From an uncultured Phascolarctobacterium sp. (GTDB lineage Bacteria; Bacillota; Negativicutes; Acidaminococcales; Acidaminococcaceae), in NCBI GenBank assembly GCA_905200645.1, contig CAJKLD010000003.1, forward strand, positions 36,037 through 100,036: a stretch of DNA of 64,000 nt, in the 5' to 3' direction. Numbering within the stretch: the stretch's first letter is position 1; every line of letters begins with the position of its first letter. The notes beneath the pieces were generated by a model that was not told the origin of the DNA, searched no databases, and saw only the letters and a list, made by a program, of their open reading frames with translations. Shown here in pieces: positions 28,141 through 36,704 of this stretch. The position numbers and the translations under genes were made by a program.

Positions 28141-29610
28141 ATGAAGAAGAGTTTAGCGAAAGTTATTACGTTAGGTTTATTGACTGCTAGTGTATTTGTG
28201 GTTAACGGATACGACAATAAATGTTTGGCAGGAGATACTTGGTGGAATGGAGTGAGAATAGAGCAAGTTGTTGTTGAAAATAAAGATGTAGCAGATTCCC
28301 AAGTAGGTCTTCAAGATCCTGAAATTCAACATAAGGTTAATGGAGCCACATATCATGACGAGAGTAAATGTGAAGAAAATGCCAATAAACTAGATATCAA
28401 AGATATAGCTCAAATAAAAGATACTTTAGTAGATAATGATAAAAAGTTAGAGCAAAAAATTGATGGTGTTAAAGATACTGTAATTAGCGACATCAAAGAA
28501 GATGAATCTTTAAAGGCTGAACTAAAAGGCGACAAGGGAGATAAAGGTGATACTGGCGCAAAAGGCGACAAGGGTGACAAAGGTGATACTGGCGCAAAAG
28601 GCGACAAGGGTGACAAAGGTGATACTGGCGCAAAAGGCGACAAGGGTGATAAAGGCGATACCGGTGCTGACGGTAAAGACGGCGCTTCTATTGCAAGTGG
28701 AAAGTATACTGTAGCCGGCGGTTCCGTTTCTATGGATATTAAATATGCTGATGGCACAGATGCTGGACAAGTTATAATCAACGACGTTGCCAGCAACAGT
28801 GATTTGCAGAAGGTTCAAGAAGAAATAGGCAATTACACTGATAGAGGTCAACATAAAATTTTTGGCACAGAGCCTATCAATATCAATCAAGCTTTAGATA
28901 AATTGGCTACCGGCGCTGAAACCGAAGCTAAAGTTCGTGAGGACGCAGATATCAAATTATCTAATGAAATCAAAGATGAAATTAAAGCACGCGAAGATGC
29001 AGATAAAGCAGGCGACGTTAAATCTGCTAGTTATGACAAAGAAAGCGGCACTTTGACTTTAAAAAATGAAGCAGGTGAACAACTTGCGCAAGCTACCGAT
29101 ATTGCTTCTAAAGAAAAACTGGAAACTGAAGTAAGTGAGCGTCAGGCAGAAGACAAACGCATTGAGCAAAAATTTGATAAAGAAGTAAGCCGCTTGGACA
29201 GCAAAATTGACAAGCTGGATGACCGTGTTGAAAAAGTAGGCGCAATGGCTGCCGCTATGGCTTCCCTGCACACCATGGGTTATGACCCGGCTGCTCCAAC
29301 CGAAATTGCTGTTGGCGTTGGGCAATATCGCGATAAAACCGGTTTGGCTTTGGGCGCCTTCCATTATCCTAATAAAAACTTCATATTGAATGTAAGCGTA
29401 TCTACTGCCGGTGATGAATTTATGGCCGGTATTGGCGCTACCTGGAAAATTGGCCGCAGAAGCCCTGAGCAAATGCTGAAAGCCGAACAAGAAAAAGCTG
29501 CTAGACAAAAGCTTGCTAAAGCAGAAGCAGAAAAGAAAGCTGCCAAAGACGCTCGCGTAGCTGCTCAAGCTGCAAAACATGCCAAAATGTTGGCAGAGCG
29601 CGGCTTGTAA
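28141..29610 (+). CDS. Trimeric autotransporter adhesin with collagen-like repeats (YadA-type anchor)
   Basis: 489-aa surface protein. Signal peptide (MKKSLAKVITLGLLTASVF...), then an unrecognised N-terminal region, four 12-aa units rich in Gly-x-y triplets (GDKGDKGDTGAK type, from about residue 129), a coiled-coil stalk with heptad-like EDADIKLSNEIKDE and RIEQKFDKEV, and a C-terminal YadA anchor (VEKVGAMAAAMASLHT ... AVGVGQYRDKTGLALGAF) that would form the 12-stranded trimeric barrel. An Ala/Lys-rich tail of about 50 aa follows the anchor, which is unusual because barrels normally end the protein. Start ATG 28141 has AAAGGTGGAG upstream. Confidence 0.88.
   Translation: MKKSLAKVITLGLLTASVFVVNGYDNKCLAGDTWWNGVRIEQVVVENKDVADSQVGLQDPEIQHKVNGATYHDESKCEENANKLDIKDIAQIKDTLVDNDKKLEQKIDGVKDTVISDIKEDESLKAELKGDKGDKGDTGAKGDKGDKGDTGAKGDKGDKGDTGAKGDKGDKGDTGADGKDGASIASGKYTVAGGSVSMDIKYADGTDAGQVIINDVASNSDLQKVQEEIGNYTDRGQHKIFGTEPININQALDKLATGAETEAKVREDADIKLSNEIKDEIKAREDADKAGDVKSASYDKESGTLTLKNEAGEQLAQATDIASKEKLETEVSERQAEDKRIEQKFDKEVSRLDSKIDKLDDRVEKVGAMAAAMASLHTMGYDPAAPTEIAVGVGQYRDKTGLALGAFHYPNKNFILNVSVSTAGDEFMAGIGATWKIGRRSPEQMLKAEQEKAARQKLAKAEAEKKAAKDARVAAQAAKHAKMLAERGL
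28525..28668 (+). repeat. Four tandem 36-bp collagen-like repeats
   Basis: Units at 28525, 28561, 28597 and 28633, each encoding 12 residues of Gly-x-y triplets. Units two and three are identical in DNA sequence; the first and last differ slightly. In frame, so copy-number change would only alter stalk length. Confidence 0.9.
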
Positions 29611-29676
29611 TCAATCCGTAGTTAAAAGCTATTATTTTTAGATTGATTAATCTAGTGCAAGTAAAAATTAAATAAC

Positions 29677-29716
29677 AACAAAATAGGGAACAGCAACTGC
29701 TGTTCCCTATTTTGTT
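29677..29716 (+). terminator. Strong hairpin terminator
   Basis: A 19-bp perfect inverted repeat (AACAAAATAGGGAACAGCA and its complement) with a 2-base spacer, T-rich on both sides. Confidence 0.85.
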
Positions 29717-29817
29717 AAACGTTGCTTTTAAAAGTAAAGAATGATTTTTAACATAAAATTTTTACGATATAAAACAGGCCTAGAGATGTATGCAATACGA
29801 GAGAGGTAGGTATTGTT

Positions 29818-32310
29818 ATGAAAAGGAATTTAGGAAAAATTATTGCGTTGAGCTTGCTGACGGCTAGTGTATTTACTATTGGTGGGAATTGTGTTTATGC
29901 GAAGGAATATGATGGAAGACCAGATGTTAACAAAATTATATTAACTGACGGTGAACCACTAACAATTAATGTAACTACTAAAACGTTTCAAGATTCTGGT
30001 TATTGGGCAGATTATGCTTTAGGTAATGATTTTTCTTATGGTAGTTATAAGATTGTTAATGTTGATGTTGACGGAGATATTAATTTAAATGTTGACCTAA
30101 CTGAATCTAATGGTCAAGCAGGTGGTGTTGAAGTACAGAGTAAGGATTTTCAATATTCCGAAGAAGCCGATATGAAAATTCATTCTAATGGAAATATTAA
30201 TATGGCGATAAGCAGTAATATTGATCCTAATAATTCTTATATTAATCAATGTGATTTAAATGGTATTATATCTAGGTATCGTGGTAATGCTCAAATTTCA
30301 GCAGAAAAAGGTATAAAAGTTAATGTACAATCAAGCTCAACTTCTGCTTATGGAGTTAGAGCTACTTATGGCATTATTGGTATGAAAGCCCAAAATATAG
30401 AAATAAATACTCAAGCTCCTGATGGAAAAATAAATGCAGCAATTAATAGCCAATCTAATGGTGATATAAAGATTAATGCTCAAGAACAGCTATCTGCACA
30501 ATCAAAAGGAAATTTAGCCTATACTATTTATGCATGGGGAGGTAAGGTTGATATTAAATCAACAAGCAATAATATTAAGTCTGATTTCACTGGAATTCTA
30601 GCATATGATGATAGGGCAAAAAATGATGGCAGCGTTAATTTGATTGCTGATGATGTAAATGAAGTAACTGCTACAAATATTGCGTTGTTTGGACATGAGC
30701 ATGGAACTATAAATTTAGAGGCAAAGAAAAATATAATTAATTCTGACAATTATGCTGCTTTTGCAAGACTAGGAAGTTCCGTTTCTATTAAATCTTCTGA
30801 ATTAACGCAGATGACTGGTAATGTTCATGCAGAAACTGACAGTGTTGTGAATGTTAATTATGACTCTCAGGATTCTTTCCTTAAAGGCTTTGTCACAACT
30901 AAAAATGCAACTACCAATCTTGGATTTACCAATGGCGCGCTTTGGACTATGACAGGTAACAGTAATGTTACGAATCTAAAAGCAGATGGCGTTCTTATTG
31001 ATATGACTAAAAACGATAAAGGCAATGCCGGCAAGTTAACTGTCGATAGAACATTGACCGGCACCGGTTCTACCTTTGTTTTAGATTTGGACGCTGCCAA
31101 TAAAAATAACAAACAAGAAAGCGCTACCAGCGATTACATTTATTTGAACGGCACCAGTGAAGGCGCGCACAATATTCTTTTTGATGTAGAAGCTTCTAAA
31201 ATTTCTACCGATATGAATGTAGGCGACAAGCTGTATTTTGCTTATGTTCAAGACAGTAATGCAACTTTTGACAGTGCCGTTAACTTGGAAAAGGTTTCTG
31301 CGGAAAATATTTATAACTATAAATATGGTGTTGATAGTGATGTTAATGCAGATAAACAAGGCAACGACTGGTACATTGGCTTAACAGATAAAACCGAAAA
31401 CGAAAATGTTTCTTCTGTTGATGGCGCTATGAAGGCCGGTTATGCTTTGGGCACAGAAATGGATCGTCTTAACAAGCGTTTGGGAGAATCTCGTTATTTG
31501 ACCGACGAAAAAGGCTTGTGGGTACGTTATCGTCATGCGCGCGTAGGTATGGATAACAGCTTTAAAACCAACAGCAATATGTTCCAACTGGGATATGACA
31601 AGGAAGTTATGGAGGACGACGGCGGACATTATCGCGGCGGCGCTTTGGATTATACTCACGGCGATACCTCTTTGTCCGGCGTGGGTGGTACTGGCGAACA
31701 TGACCGTTATTCCTTAAGCTTGTACGATACTTGGATGGGCGATAAAGGACATTACCGCGATTTAGTAATCCGCGGCGGTCGTATTAACAGTGAATTTGAC
31801 GTTAATACTCGTCAAAACGATAGAATTTCCAGCGATTATCATCAATGGTTTGGCAGCATCAGCGGCGAGTGGGGACGCAAAAAAGAAACCGGGCACGACT
31901 GGTATTTTGAGCCGCAAACTCAATTACAGCTGGCGCGCGTTGGCGGCGCAGATTATGTAACCAATTACGGCGTGCGTGTAGAGCAGGACGGAGCAACCAG
32001 TTTGATTGGTCGTTTAGGCTTCCGCCTGGGACGCGAATTTGATAAAGCAGACGCAACCAAACGCGATAATTATTACATTAAAGCAGATTTGCTGCACGAA
32101 TTCTGCGGCGACCAAGAATATAGAGTAACCGGCGCTGACGGTTATTTGAGCAAAAAATATGACGGCAAGGATACTTGGTTTGACGTTGGCGTAGGCGCAG
32201 ACGTTACCATCAGCCGCAATACTTATTTCTGGGTAGACGTAGAGCGTACCTTGGGCGGCGATTATGACCGTACCTGGCAGGTTAACGGCGGCTTCCGTTG
32301 GGAATTCTAA
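29818..32310 (+). CDS. Autotransporter (type V secretion) with C-terminal beta-barrel
   Basis: 830-aa outer-membrane autotransporter. Signal peptide of about 28 residues very like that of the upstream adhesin (LLTASVF shared), then a passenger of about 520 residues with the repetitive Asn/Asp/Ile-rich pattern of a beta-helix, then an autotransporter barrel starting near GLWVRYRHARVGMDNS and ending in aromatic FRWEF. The final Phe is the expected outer-membrane insertion signal. Passenger function cannot be told. An XRE-type gene begins 24 bp after the stop. Confidence 0.9.
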   Translation: MKRNLGKIIALSLLTASVFTIGGNCVYAKEYDGRPDVNKIILTDGEPLTINVTTKTFQDSGYWADYALGNDFSYGSYKIVNVDVDGDINLNVDLTESNGQAGGVEVQSKDFQYSEEADMKIHSNGNINMAISSNIDPNNSYINQCDLNGIISRYRGNAQISAEKGIKVNVQSSSTSAYGVRATYGIIGMKAQNIEINTQAPDGKINAAINSQSNGDIKINAQEQLSAQSKGNLAYTIYAWGGKVDIKSTSNNIKSDFTGILAYDDRAKNDGSVNLIADDVNEVTATNIALFGHEHGTINLEAKKNIINSDNYAAFARLGSSVSIKSSELTQMTGNVHAETDSVVNVNYDSQDSFLKGFVTTKNATTNLGFTNGALWTMTGNSNVTNLKADGVLIDMTKNDKGNAGKLTVDRTLTGTGSTFVLDLDAANKNNKQESATSDYIYLNGTSEGAHNILFDVEASKISTDMNVGDKLYFAYVQDSNATFDSAVNLEKVSAENIYNYKYGVDSDVNADKQGNDWYIGLTDKTENENVSSVDGAMKAGYALGTEMDRLNKRLGESRYLTDEKGLWVRYRHARVGMDNSFKTNSNMFQLGYDKEVMEDDGGHYRGGALDYTHGDTSLSGVGGTGEHDRYSLSLYDTWMGDKGHYRDLVIRGGRINSEFDVNTRQNDRISSDYHQWFGSISGEWGRKKETGHDWYFEPQTQLQLARVGGADYVTNYGVRVEQDGATSLIGRLGFRLGREFDKADATKRDNYYIKADLLHEFCGDQEYRVTGADGYLSKKYDGKDTWFDVGVGADVTISRNTYFWVDVERTLGGDYDRTWQVNGGFRWEF

Positions 32311-32334
32311 GCTGTCTGCATAGGAGTTTTTGTT

Positions 32335-32634
32335 ATGGTAAGTGAAAAAACGGCTAAAGTAGGCGCAAGAATAAAGCTTATGCGTGTTGTGAAACAGCTG
32401 TCGCAAAGTATGCTTGCCGACAAGATTGGCATCAGCCAAGCGCACATGAGCAATATAGAATGTGGGCGCAGTCATTGCACTTTAGAAAATCTCATTAAGC
32501 TGAGTGAAGTATTGGAATGTCCGGTACGCGATTTTTTTGTAGATATTGACGGAGATTATGAACAAGAAAAGCAGAAGCAGGGATTATTTTCTCTGACTGA
32601 TTTTGCCAATGCGCTGTTGTCTATGAAAAAATAA
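32335..32634 (+). CDS. XRE-family helix-turn-helix regulator
   Basis: 99-aa DNA-binding protein. The HTH_3 domain spans about residues 10-65 (GARIKLMRVVKQLSQSMLAD, then ISQAHMSNIECGRSHCTLENL). The start has TAGGAG upstream. Located 24 bp after the autotransporter without a terminator between, so it may be cotranscribed and control the surface genes (inference). Confidence 0.85.
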   Translation: MVSEKTAKVGARIKLMRVVKQLSQSMLADKIGISQAHMSNIECGRSHCTLENLIKLSEVLECPVRDFFVDIDGDYEQEKQKQGLFSLTDFANALLSMKK

Positions 32635-32735
32635 GAGAGAAATTTAATCTGATTTTCTTAAATTGTTAATAGTTAAATAATTAAATTGTAAAGGGGAGGA
32701 GCAGTGCTTCTTCCCTGTTTTCTTAGGTGGTAAAA

Positions 32736-33194
32736 ATGATTTGGAAAAAATTTTGTTTAATATTCTTGCTGCTGCTAATTTGTTTAGTGCCATTGTCTGC
32801 CGGTGCGCAGAATTTGGAGCAGGTGGGTAAAACGGATGTAGGCATTTTATTTGTAGATACGGATAATGTGCAAAGCGTTAAACAGGACGGCATATTTTAT
32901 TTGGCAGTGTTGGCTTATGAAAAATTTACCGATGCAGAATATTTGCAGGCACTGCGTGAGGACGAGGATTTGGCTCAGGCTACAGGCGCTGTGTATATGT
33001 ATCTTTTTGATAACAGAGGCGCTAATTATTGCATAGCGTCCCATTATATTGTTGACACTGAAACAAAAATCTGCGTAGATTTAGGGGTTGATATGCGGCT
33101 GCAATCGTGCGCCGGTAATAAAACCTTATTGGAGGCTTATACTAAAGCATTAAAAGCTTTAGAAAATAAAAATCGCTGGCGTAAAAAATGGTGA
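32736..33194 (+). CDS. Secreted hypothetical protein
   Basis: 152-aa protein with a clear signal peptide (hydrophobic core IFLLLLICLVPLSAGA) and a mature part of about 125 residues. I do not recognise the family. Two cysteines in the second half could form a disulfide, and the C-terminus is basic. ATG 32736 follows TAGGTGG; a longer reading from GTG 32727 is possible. Confidence 0.6.
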   Translation: MIWKKFCLIFLLLLICLVPLSAGAQNLEQVGKTDVGILFVDTDNVQSVKQDGIFYLAVLAYEKFTDAEYLQALREDEDLAQATGAVYMYLFDNRGANYCIASHYIVDTETKICVDLGVDMRLQSCAGNKTLLEAYTKALKALENKNRWRKKW

Positions 33195-33233
33195 GGCTGC
33201 TTTCGCAAATAGTAAACCAATAAAAAAATAAGG

Positions 33234-33298
33234 TTGACGTAATCTCCTCTTTGCTATATAATAAACTACAGTTAACTAGAAACTGAAAAGCAGTTAAT
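33234..33298 (+). promoter_or_regulatory. bioB promoter with candidate BirA operator
   Basis: TTGACG at 33234-33239 and TATAAT at 33257-33262, spaced 17 bp. Just downstream lie GTTAAC (33271-33276) and GTTAAT (33293-33298), 16 bp apart. Firmicute BirA sites are two such halves (GTTAACC, 14-16 bp, GGTTAAC), so this is a plausible repressor site. Confidence 0.55.
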
Positions 33299-33325
33299 CA
33301 ATATATCTGGGGATGTGAAAGCACA

Positions 33326-34315
33326 ATGGAAAAAATTATTGCTTTGGCCGACAAGGTTTTGGCCGGTCAAGATATTACTAGAGCAGAAGCCGAATTTTTA
33401 ATCAACGTCAGCGATGACGATACTATGTTGCTGTGCGCTATGGCGGATAAAATTCGCCAAAAATTTGCCGGTAACGAGGTGGACTGCTGCGCTATTATTA
33501 ACGGGCGCAGCGGTAAATGCAGTGAAAACTGCAAATTCTGCGCGCAATCTGCACACTGGCACACCGGTGTCAAGGAATATGGCTTGTTAAGCGAGGAGCA
33601 ATTTTTTGAGGCTGCCAAAAAAGCTAAGGAAGCCGGCGCTGTACGCTTTTCGATTGTGACTAGCGGCCGCGGTCAGAGCAAAGCGGACGATTTTGATAAT
33701 ATCTGCAAGGCTTTGCGCCGCATTAAAAAAGAATTGCAGATGGAAGTCTGCGCTTCTTTAGGTATTTTAACCTTGGAGCAGGCGCAAGCTTTGAAAGCGG
33801 CGGGCGTAACACGGTTCCATTCCAATTTGGAAACCAGCGCCAGCCATTTCCCGGATATCTGCACCTCTCACACTTATAAAGATAAATTTTTTACCATTAA
33901 AAATGCGCAGGCTGCTGGCTTGCGCGTATGCAGCGGCGGTATTTTGGGCTTGAACGAAACGCCGGAGCAGCGTGTGGAAATGGCGTTTACCTTAAAAGAG
34001 CTGGGCATTGATTCCGTGCCGCTCAATTTGCTGACGCCCATTTCCGGAACTCCTTTTGCAAATAATAAGCCGCTGCCGCCTTTGGAAATTTTGCGCGCTT
34101 TTGCTACTTTTCGCTTTATTTTACCTAAAGCACAGATTCGTACTGCCGGTGGACGTGAGGTAAATTTGCGCGATTTGCAGGTGCTGGCGTTAAACGGCGG
34201 TGCCAGCGGCATTATGATTGGCGGCTACCTGACTACTGCCGGGCGCGGTACTGACAGAGATATGCAGATGCTTAAGGACATCAACCGTCCGCGCAGTACG
34301 CCTAATTTGGATTAA
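33326..34315 (+). CDS. bioB: Biotin synthase
   Basis: 329-aa radical-SAM enzyme inserting sulfur into dethiobiotin to make biotin. The [4Fe-4S] motif is CSENCKFC (Cys65, Cys69, Cys72); the ARTAGGREVNLRD-like region appears as IRTAGGREVNLRD, containing the [2Fe-2S] ligand arginine. Monocistronic, with its own promoter and a terminator downstream. No other biotin gene lies in the window, so the cell may salvage dethiobiotin or keep the pathway elsewhere. Confidence 0.95.
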   Translation: MEKIIALADKVLAGQDITRAEAEFLINVSDDDTMLLCAMADKIRQKFAGNEVDCCAIINGRSGKCSENCKFCAQSAHWHTGVKEYGLLSEEQFFEAAKKAKEAGAVRFSIVTSGRGQSKADDFDNICKALRRIKKELQMEVCASLGILTLEQAQALKAAGVTRFHSNLETSASHFPDICTSHTYKDKFFTIKNAQAAGLRVCSGGILGLNETPEQRVEMAFTLKELGIDSVPLNLLTPISGTPFANNKPLPPLEILRAFATFRFILPKAQIRTAGGREVNLRDLQVLALNGGASGIMIGGYLTTAGRGTDRDMQMLKDINRPRSTPNLD

Positions 34316-34358
34316 AAGATATTTTAGCGGATAAATCACACACCTTACACCACTTTAT

Positions 34359-34393
34359 AAAAAATGCGAGCTAAATTGGCTCGCATTTTTTAT
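34359..34393 (+). terminator. Rho-independent terminator after bioB
   Basis: AAAAATGCGAGC / GCTCGCATTTTT stem with a short AT-rich loop and T run. Confidence 0.85.
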
Positions 34394-34429
34394 TTTGTGC
34401 GTGTTTGACTTTACTTTTGCAGACAATTA

Positions 34430-34458
34430 TTGTCAAGACAGAGGTAGTATGTTAAAAT
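34430..34458 (+). promoter_or_regulatory. Promoter of the yggS-sepF-divIVA cluster
   Basis: TTGTCA and TAAAAT separated by 17 bp, about 92 bp before the yggS start. Confidence 0.55.
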
Positions 34459-34549
34459 AATATAGTAAAAATGGTATAGTGTACCCTGCTGAAAAATTAT
34501 GCAGGCAGCAGAGAAATATTATTTTAGCTGGAGAGTAGGAGGCAGAAAA

Positions 34550-35251
34550 GTGTTAGCTGAAAATTTACAGCTTGTGCAGCGGCAGCTTCAAGCGGCTTTG
34601 GCTAAGCGCAGACAGAAAAATTTGCTCACCGGCAGCGACGTAACTTTGGTAGCCGTTACCAAAAATCATCCGCCTGAAGTAATTAGTGATATTTTGGCTT
34701 TAGGCGTCAAAAATATTGGTGAAAACCGAGTGCAGGAGGCCAAACACAAACAGGCAGCGCTTGGTAAGCATGGCTTGTGGCATTTAATCGGCCATTTGCA
34801 GACTAATAAAGCGCGTCAGGCTGTGGCTTTGTTCGATTTGCTTGAGTCTGTGGACAGCGAGCATTTGCTGGCTGCCGTAGATAAAGAAGCTGCTCGCATC
34901 TGTAAGACGCAGGATATTTTATTACAATTAAATATTGCTCACGAGGAGCAAAAATCCGGTTTGGAGCGGGAAGAATATCTTGCACTATTGACTAAACTGG
35001 ATGAATTTAAAAATATCCGTCTGCGTGGGTTAATGGTTATTGCGCAAAAATGCGATGACGTTGAAGAAACCCGTCCAGTTTTTGCTGCCGGATATCGCGC
35101 TTTTGCGCGCTTAAAGCAGCAACGGCCGGAGATTGACATTTTATCCATGGGGATGAGCAGCGATTATATGATTGCTGTAGAAGAAGGCGCTAACGTAGTG
35201 CGCGTGGGCACGGCGCTTTTTGGTCAGCGTGATTATAGCTTGAAATTTTAA
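34550..35251 (+). CDS. yggS: YggS/PLPBP family pyridoxal-phosphate homeostasis protein
   Basis: 233-aa PLP-binding protein with the alanine-racemase fold; it keeps PLP and amino-acid pools balanced and has no known catalysis. The PLP lysine lies in TLVAVTKNHP; other family blocks are GENRVQEA, WHLIGHLQTNKA and MGMSSDYMIAVEEGANVVRVGTALFG. Start GTG 34550 is seven bases after TAGGAGG. First gene of the conserved yggS-sepF-...-divIVA cluster. Confidence 0.92.
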   Translation: MLAENLQLVQRQLQAALAKRRQKNLLTGSDVTLVAVTKNHPPEVISDILALGVKNIGENRVQEAKHKQAALGKHGLWHLIGHLQTNKARQAVALFDLLESVDSEHLLAAVDKEAARICKTQDILLQLNIAHEEQKSGLEREEYLALLTKLDEFKNIRLRGLMVIAQKCDDVEETRPVFAAGYRAFARLKQQRPEIDILSMGMSSDYMIAVEEGANVVRVGTALFGQRDYSLKF

Positions 35252-35274
35252 AATTTAGTAAAGTTGGTGAAAAT

Positions 35275-35874
35275 ATGAAATTGATTGACCGTATTGTGGA
35301 TTCGCTTAGTTTTTTGTATGAAGAGGACGATTTTGACGACGAGCTGGAATTGAAAAAGCCTTTGCCTAACAGGGCGTCGGACGAAGAAAAAAAAGAAAGA
35401 CCTTCCTTGTTCAGTAAAAAAAATATAACTGCTGCTGGGCCGGTAGCTTTGAGCAACCCTGCTCCTGTAGCAGCTAAAGAGAAAAAGCCGCTGTTTAGCT
35501 TTAGTAATCCCCAAGCTAAAGTCAAAGAGCAAACTGCCAAAGCTGCTGATGGTAAAATGAGCAGCCGCACGTTAAATCTGCCGCTTGCCGATAAGCTGGT
35601 GACCGTAGTGGTACTGGAACCAGCCAATTTTGACGATTCCCAAAAGATTGCCGATTGCTTGCGCGGCAGCGAGCCTGTAGTAGTAAATTTCAAAAATACC
35701 GATAATGTGGTAGCGAAACGCATGACTGATTTTATCAGCGGCACGATTTACGCTTTGGGCGGTACAATGAAAAAACTAGGCCACGATATTTTAATCTGTG
35801 CGCCGAAAAATGTAGATATAGACGCCGGTGAAGAAATGTATACTGAAAGAGGGGAACAGCCTTGGAAGGAATAA
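35275..35874 (+). CDS. sepF: Cell division protein SepF
   Basis: 199-aa FtsZ-binding protein. N-terminal amphipathic membrane-targeting helix (MKLIDRIVDSLSFL), a long acidic/Pro-Ala linker of about 85 residues, and the C-terminal SepF domain with VVLEPANFDDSQKIADCLR and GTIYALGGTMKKLG. The linker is longer than in the 150-aa B. subtilis protein. Overlaps proC by 13 bp. Confidence 0.93.
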   Translation: MKLIDRIVDSLSFLYEEDDFDDELELKKPLPNRASDEEKKERPSLFSKKNITAAGPVALSNPAPVAAKEKKPLFSFSNPQAKVKEQTAKAADGKMSSRTLNLPLADKLVTVVVLEPANFDDSQKIADCLRGSEPVVVNFKNTDNVVAKRMTDFISGTIYALGGTMKKLGHDILICAPKNVDIDAGEEMYTERGEQPWKE

Positions 35875-36689
35875 AAGGCTTAAACGTAAAAAAAATTGCT
35901 TTTATTGGCGGTGGCGCTATGGCGGAGGCCATCATTAAAGGTATTATCGCCAGTGGCTTGCTTGCGCCCTGCGATATTTATGTGGGCAACCGCACACATA
36001 AACGCTGCGATTATTTGCGCGAGACTTATGGCGTGCAGGCCGTTACAGACAATCAGGCGGCGGTTAGCGACGCCGATTTAGTAATTTTCGCTGTAAAACC
36101 GCAGGTTGCGCCGGTGGCTTTAACGTCCGCGCTGATAAATAGCTTTAAAAAAGATGCTTGGGTCTTGTCCATTATGGGCAGCGTAAGCATTGAGCAGCTA
36201 CATAAATATGCGCCGGGGCTGCCGGTAGTACGCACTATGCCTAATACGCCGCTGGCCTGCGGCGCAGGTATGACGGCGCTTTGCTGTGACGAAAATGTTA
36301 CGGGAGCTATGAAAAATGATGCGGCAGCAATTTTCAGCAGCTGCGGTGAGATAGAATTTGTGGATGAAAAAGCTATTGAAGCTATCTCCGCTATTTCCGG
36401 CTGCGGGCCCGGCTATTGCTTTGTAATTATCGACGCGCTGGCCGACGCAGGCGTGCGCGCAGGTTTGCCGCGAGCTTTGGCCATTAAACTGGCGGCGCAG
36501 ACCATGGCCGGCAGCGGCAAACTATGTATTGAAAGCGGTCTGCATCCGGCGCAGCTGCGCGATCAGGTTACCAGCCCGGGCGGCACAACTATCGCCGGTA
36601 TTCACGCTTTGGAAAATCACGGCATGCGCGGCGCGTTTTATGATGCGGTAATGGCAGTTTTGGCACGCAGCCAGGAACTGCAAAGTTAA
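35862..36689 (+). CDS. proC: Pyrroline-5-carboxylate reductase
   Basis: 275-aa NAD(P)H-dependent enzyme for the last step of proline synthesis. Rossmann motif IAFIGGGAMAEAIIKGI at the N-terminus and the family signature SPGGTTIAGIHALENHGMR near the C-terminus. Starts at TTG seven bases after AGAGGGG, inside the sepF 3' end. proC in the sepF-divIVA cluster is common in Firmicutes. Confidence 0.95.
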   Translation: MEGIKGLNVKKIAFIGGGAMAEAIIKGIIASGLLAPCDIYVGNRTHKRCDYLRETYGVQAVTDNQAAVSDADLVIFAVKPQVAPVALTSALINSFKKDAWVLSIMGSVSIEQLHKYAPGLPVVRTMPNTPLACGAGMTALCCDENVTGAMKNDAAAIFSSCGEIEFVDEKAIEAISAISGCGPGYCFVIIDALADAGVRAGLPRALAIKLAAQTMAGSGKLCIESGLHPAQLRDQVTSPGGTTIAGIHALENHGMRGAFYDAVMAVLARSQELQS

Positions 36690-36704
36690 ATAGGTAAGAA
36701 AAAT

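Noticed and set aside
28410..28890. Minus-strand frames rich in PVSPLSPLSPFA repeats
   Set aside because: Antisense of the collagen-like 36-bp repeats in the trimeric autotransporter; no ribosome-binding site.
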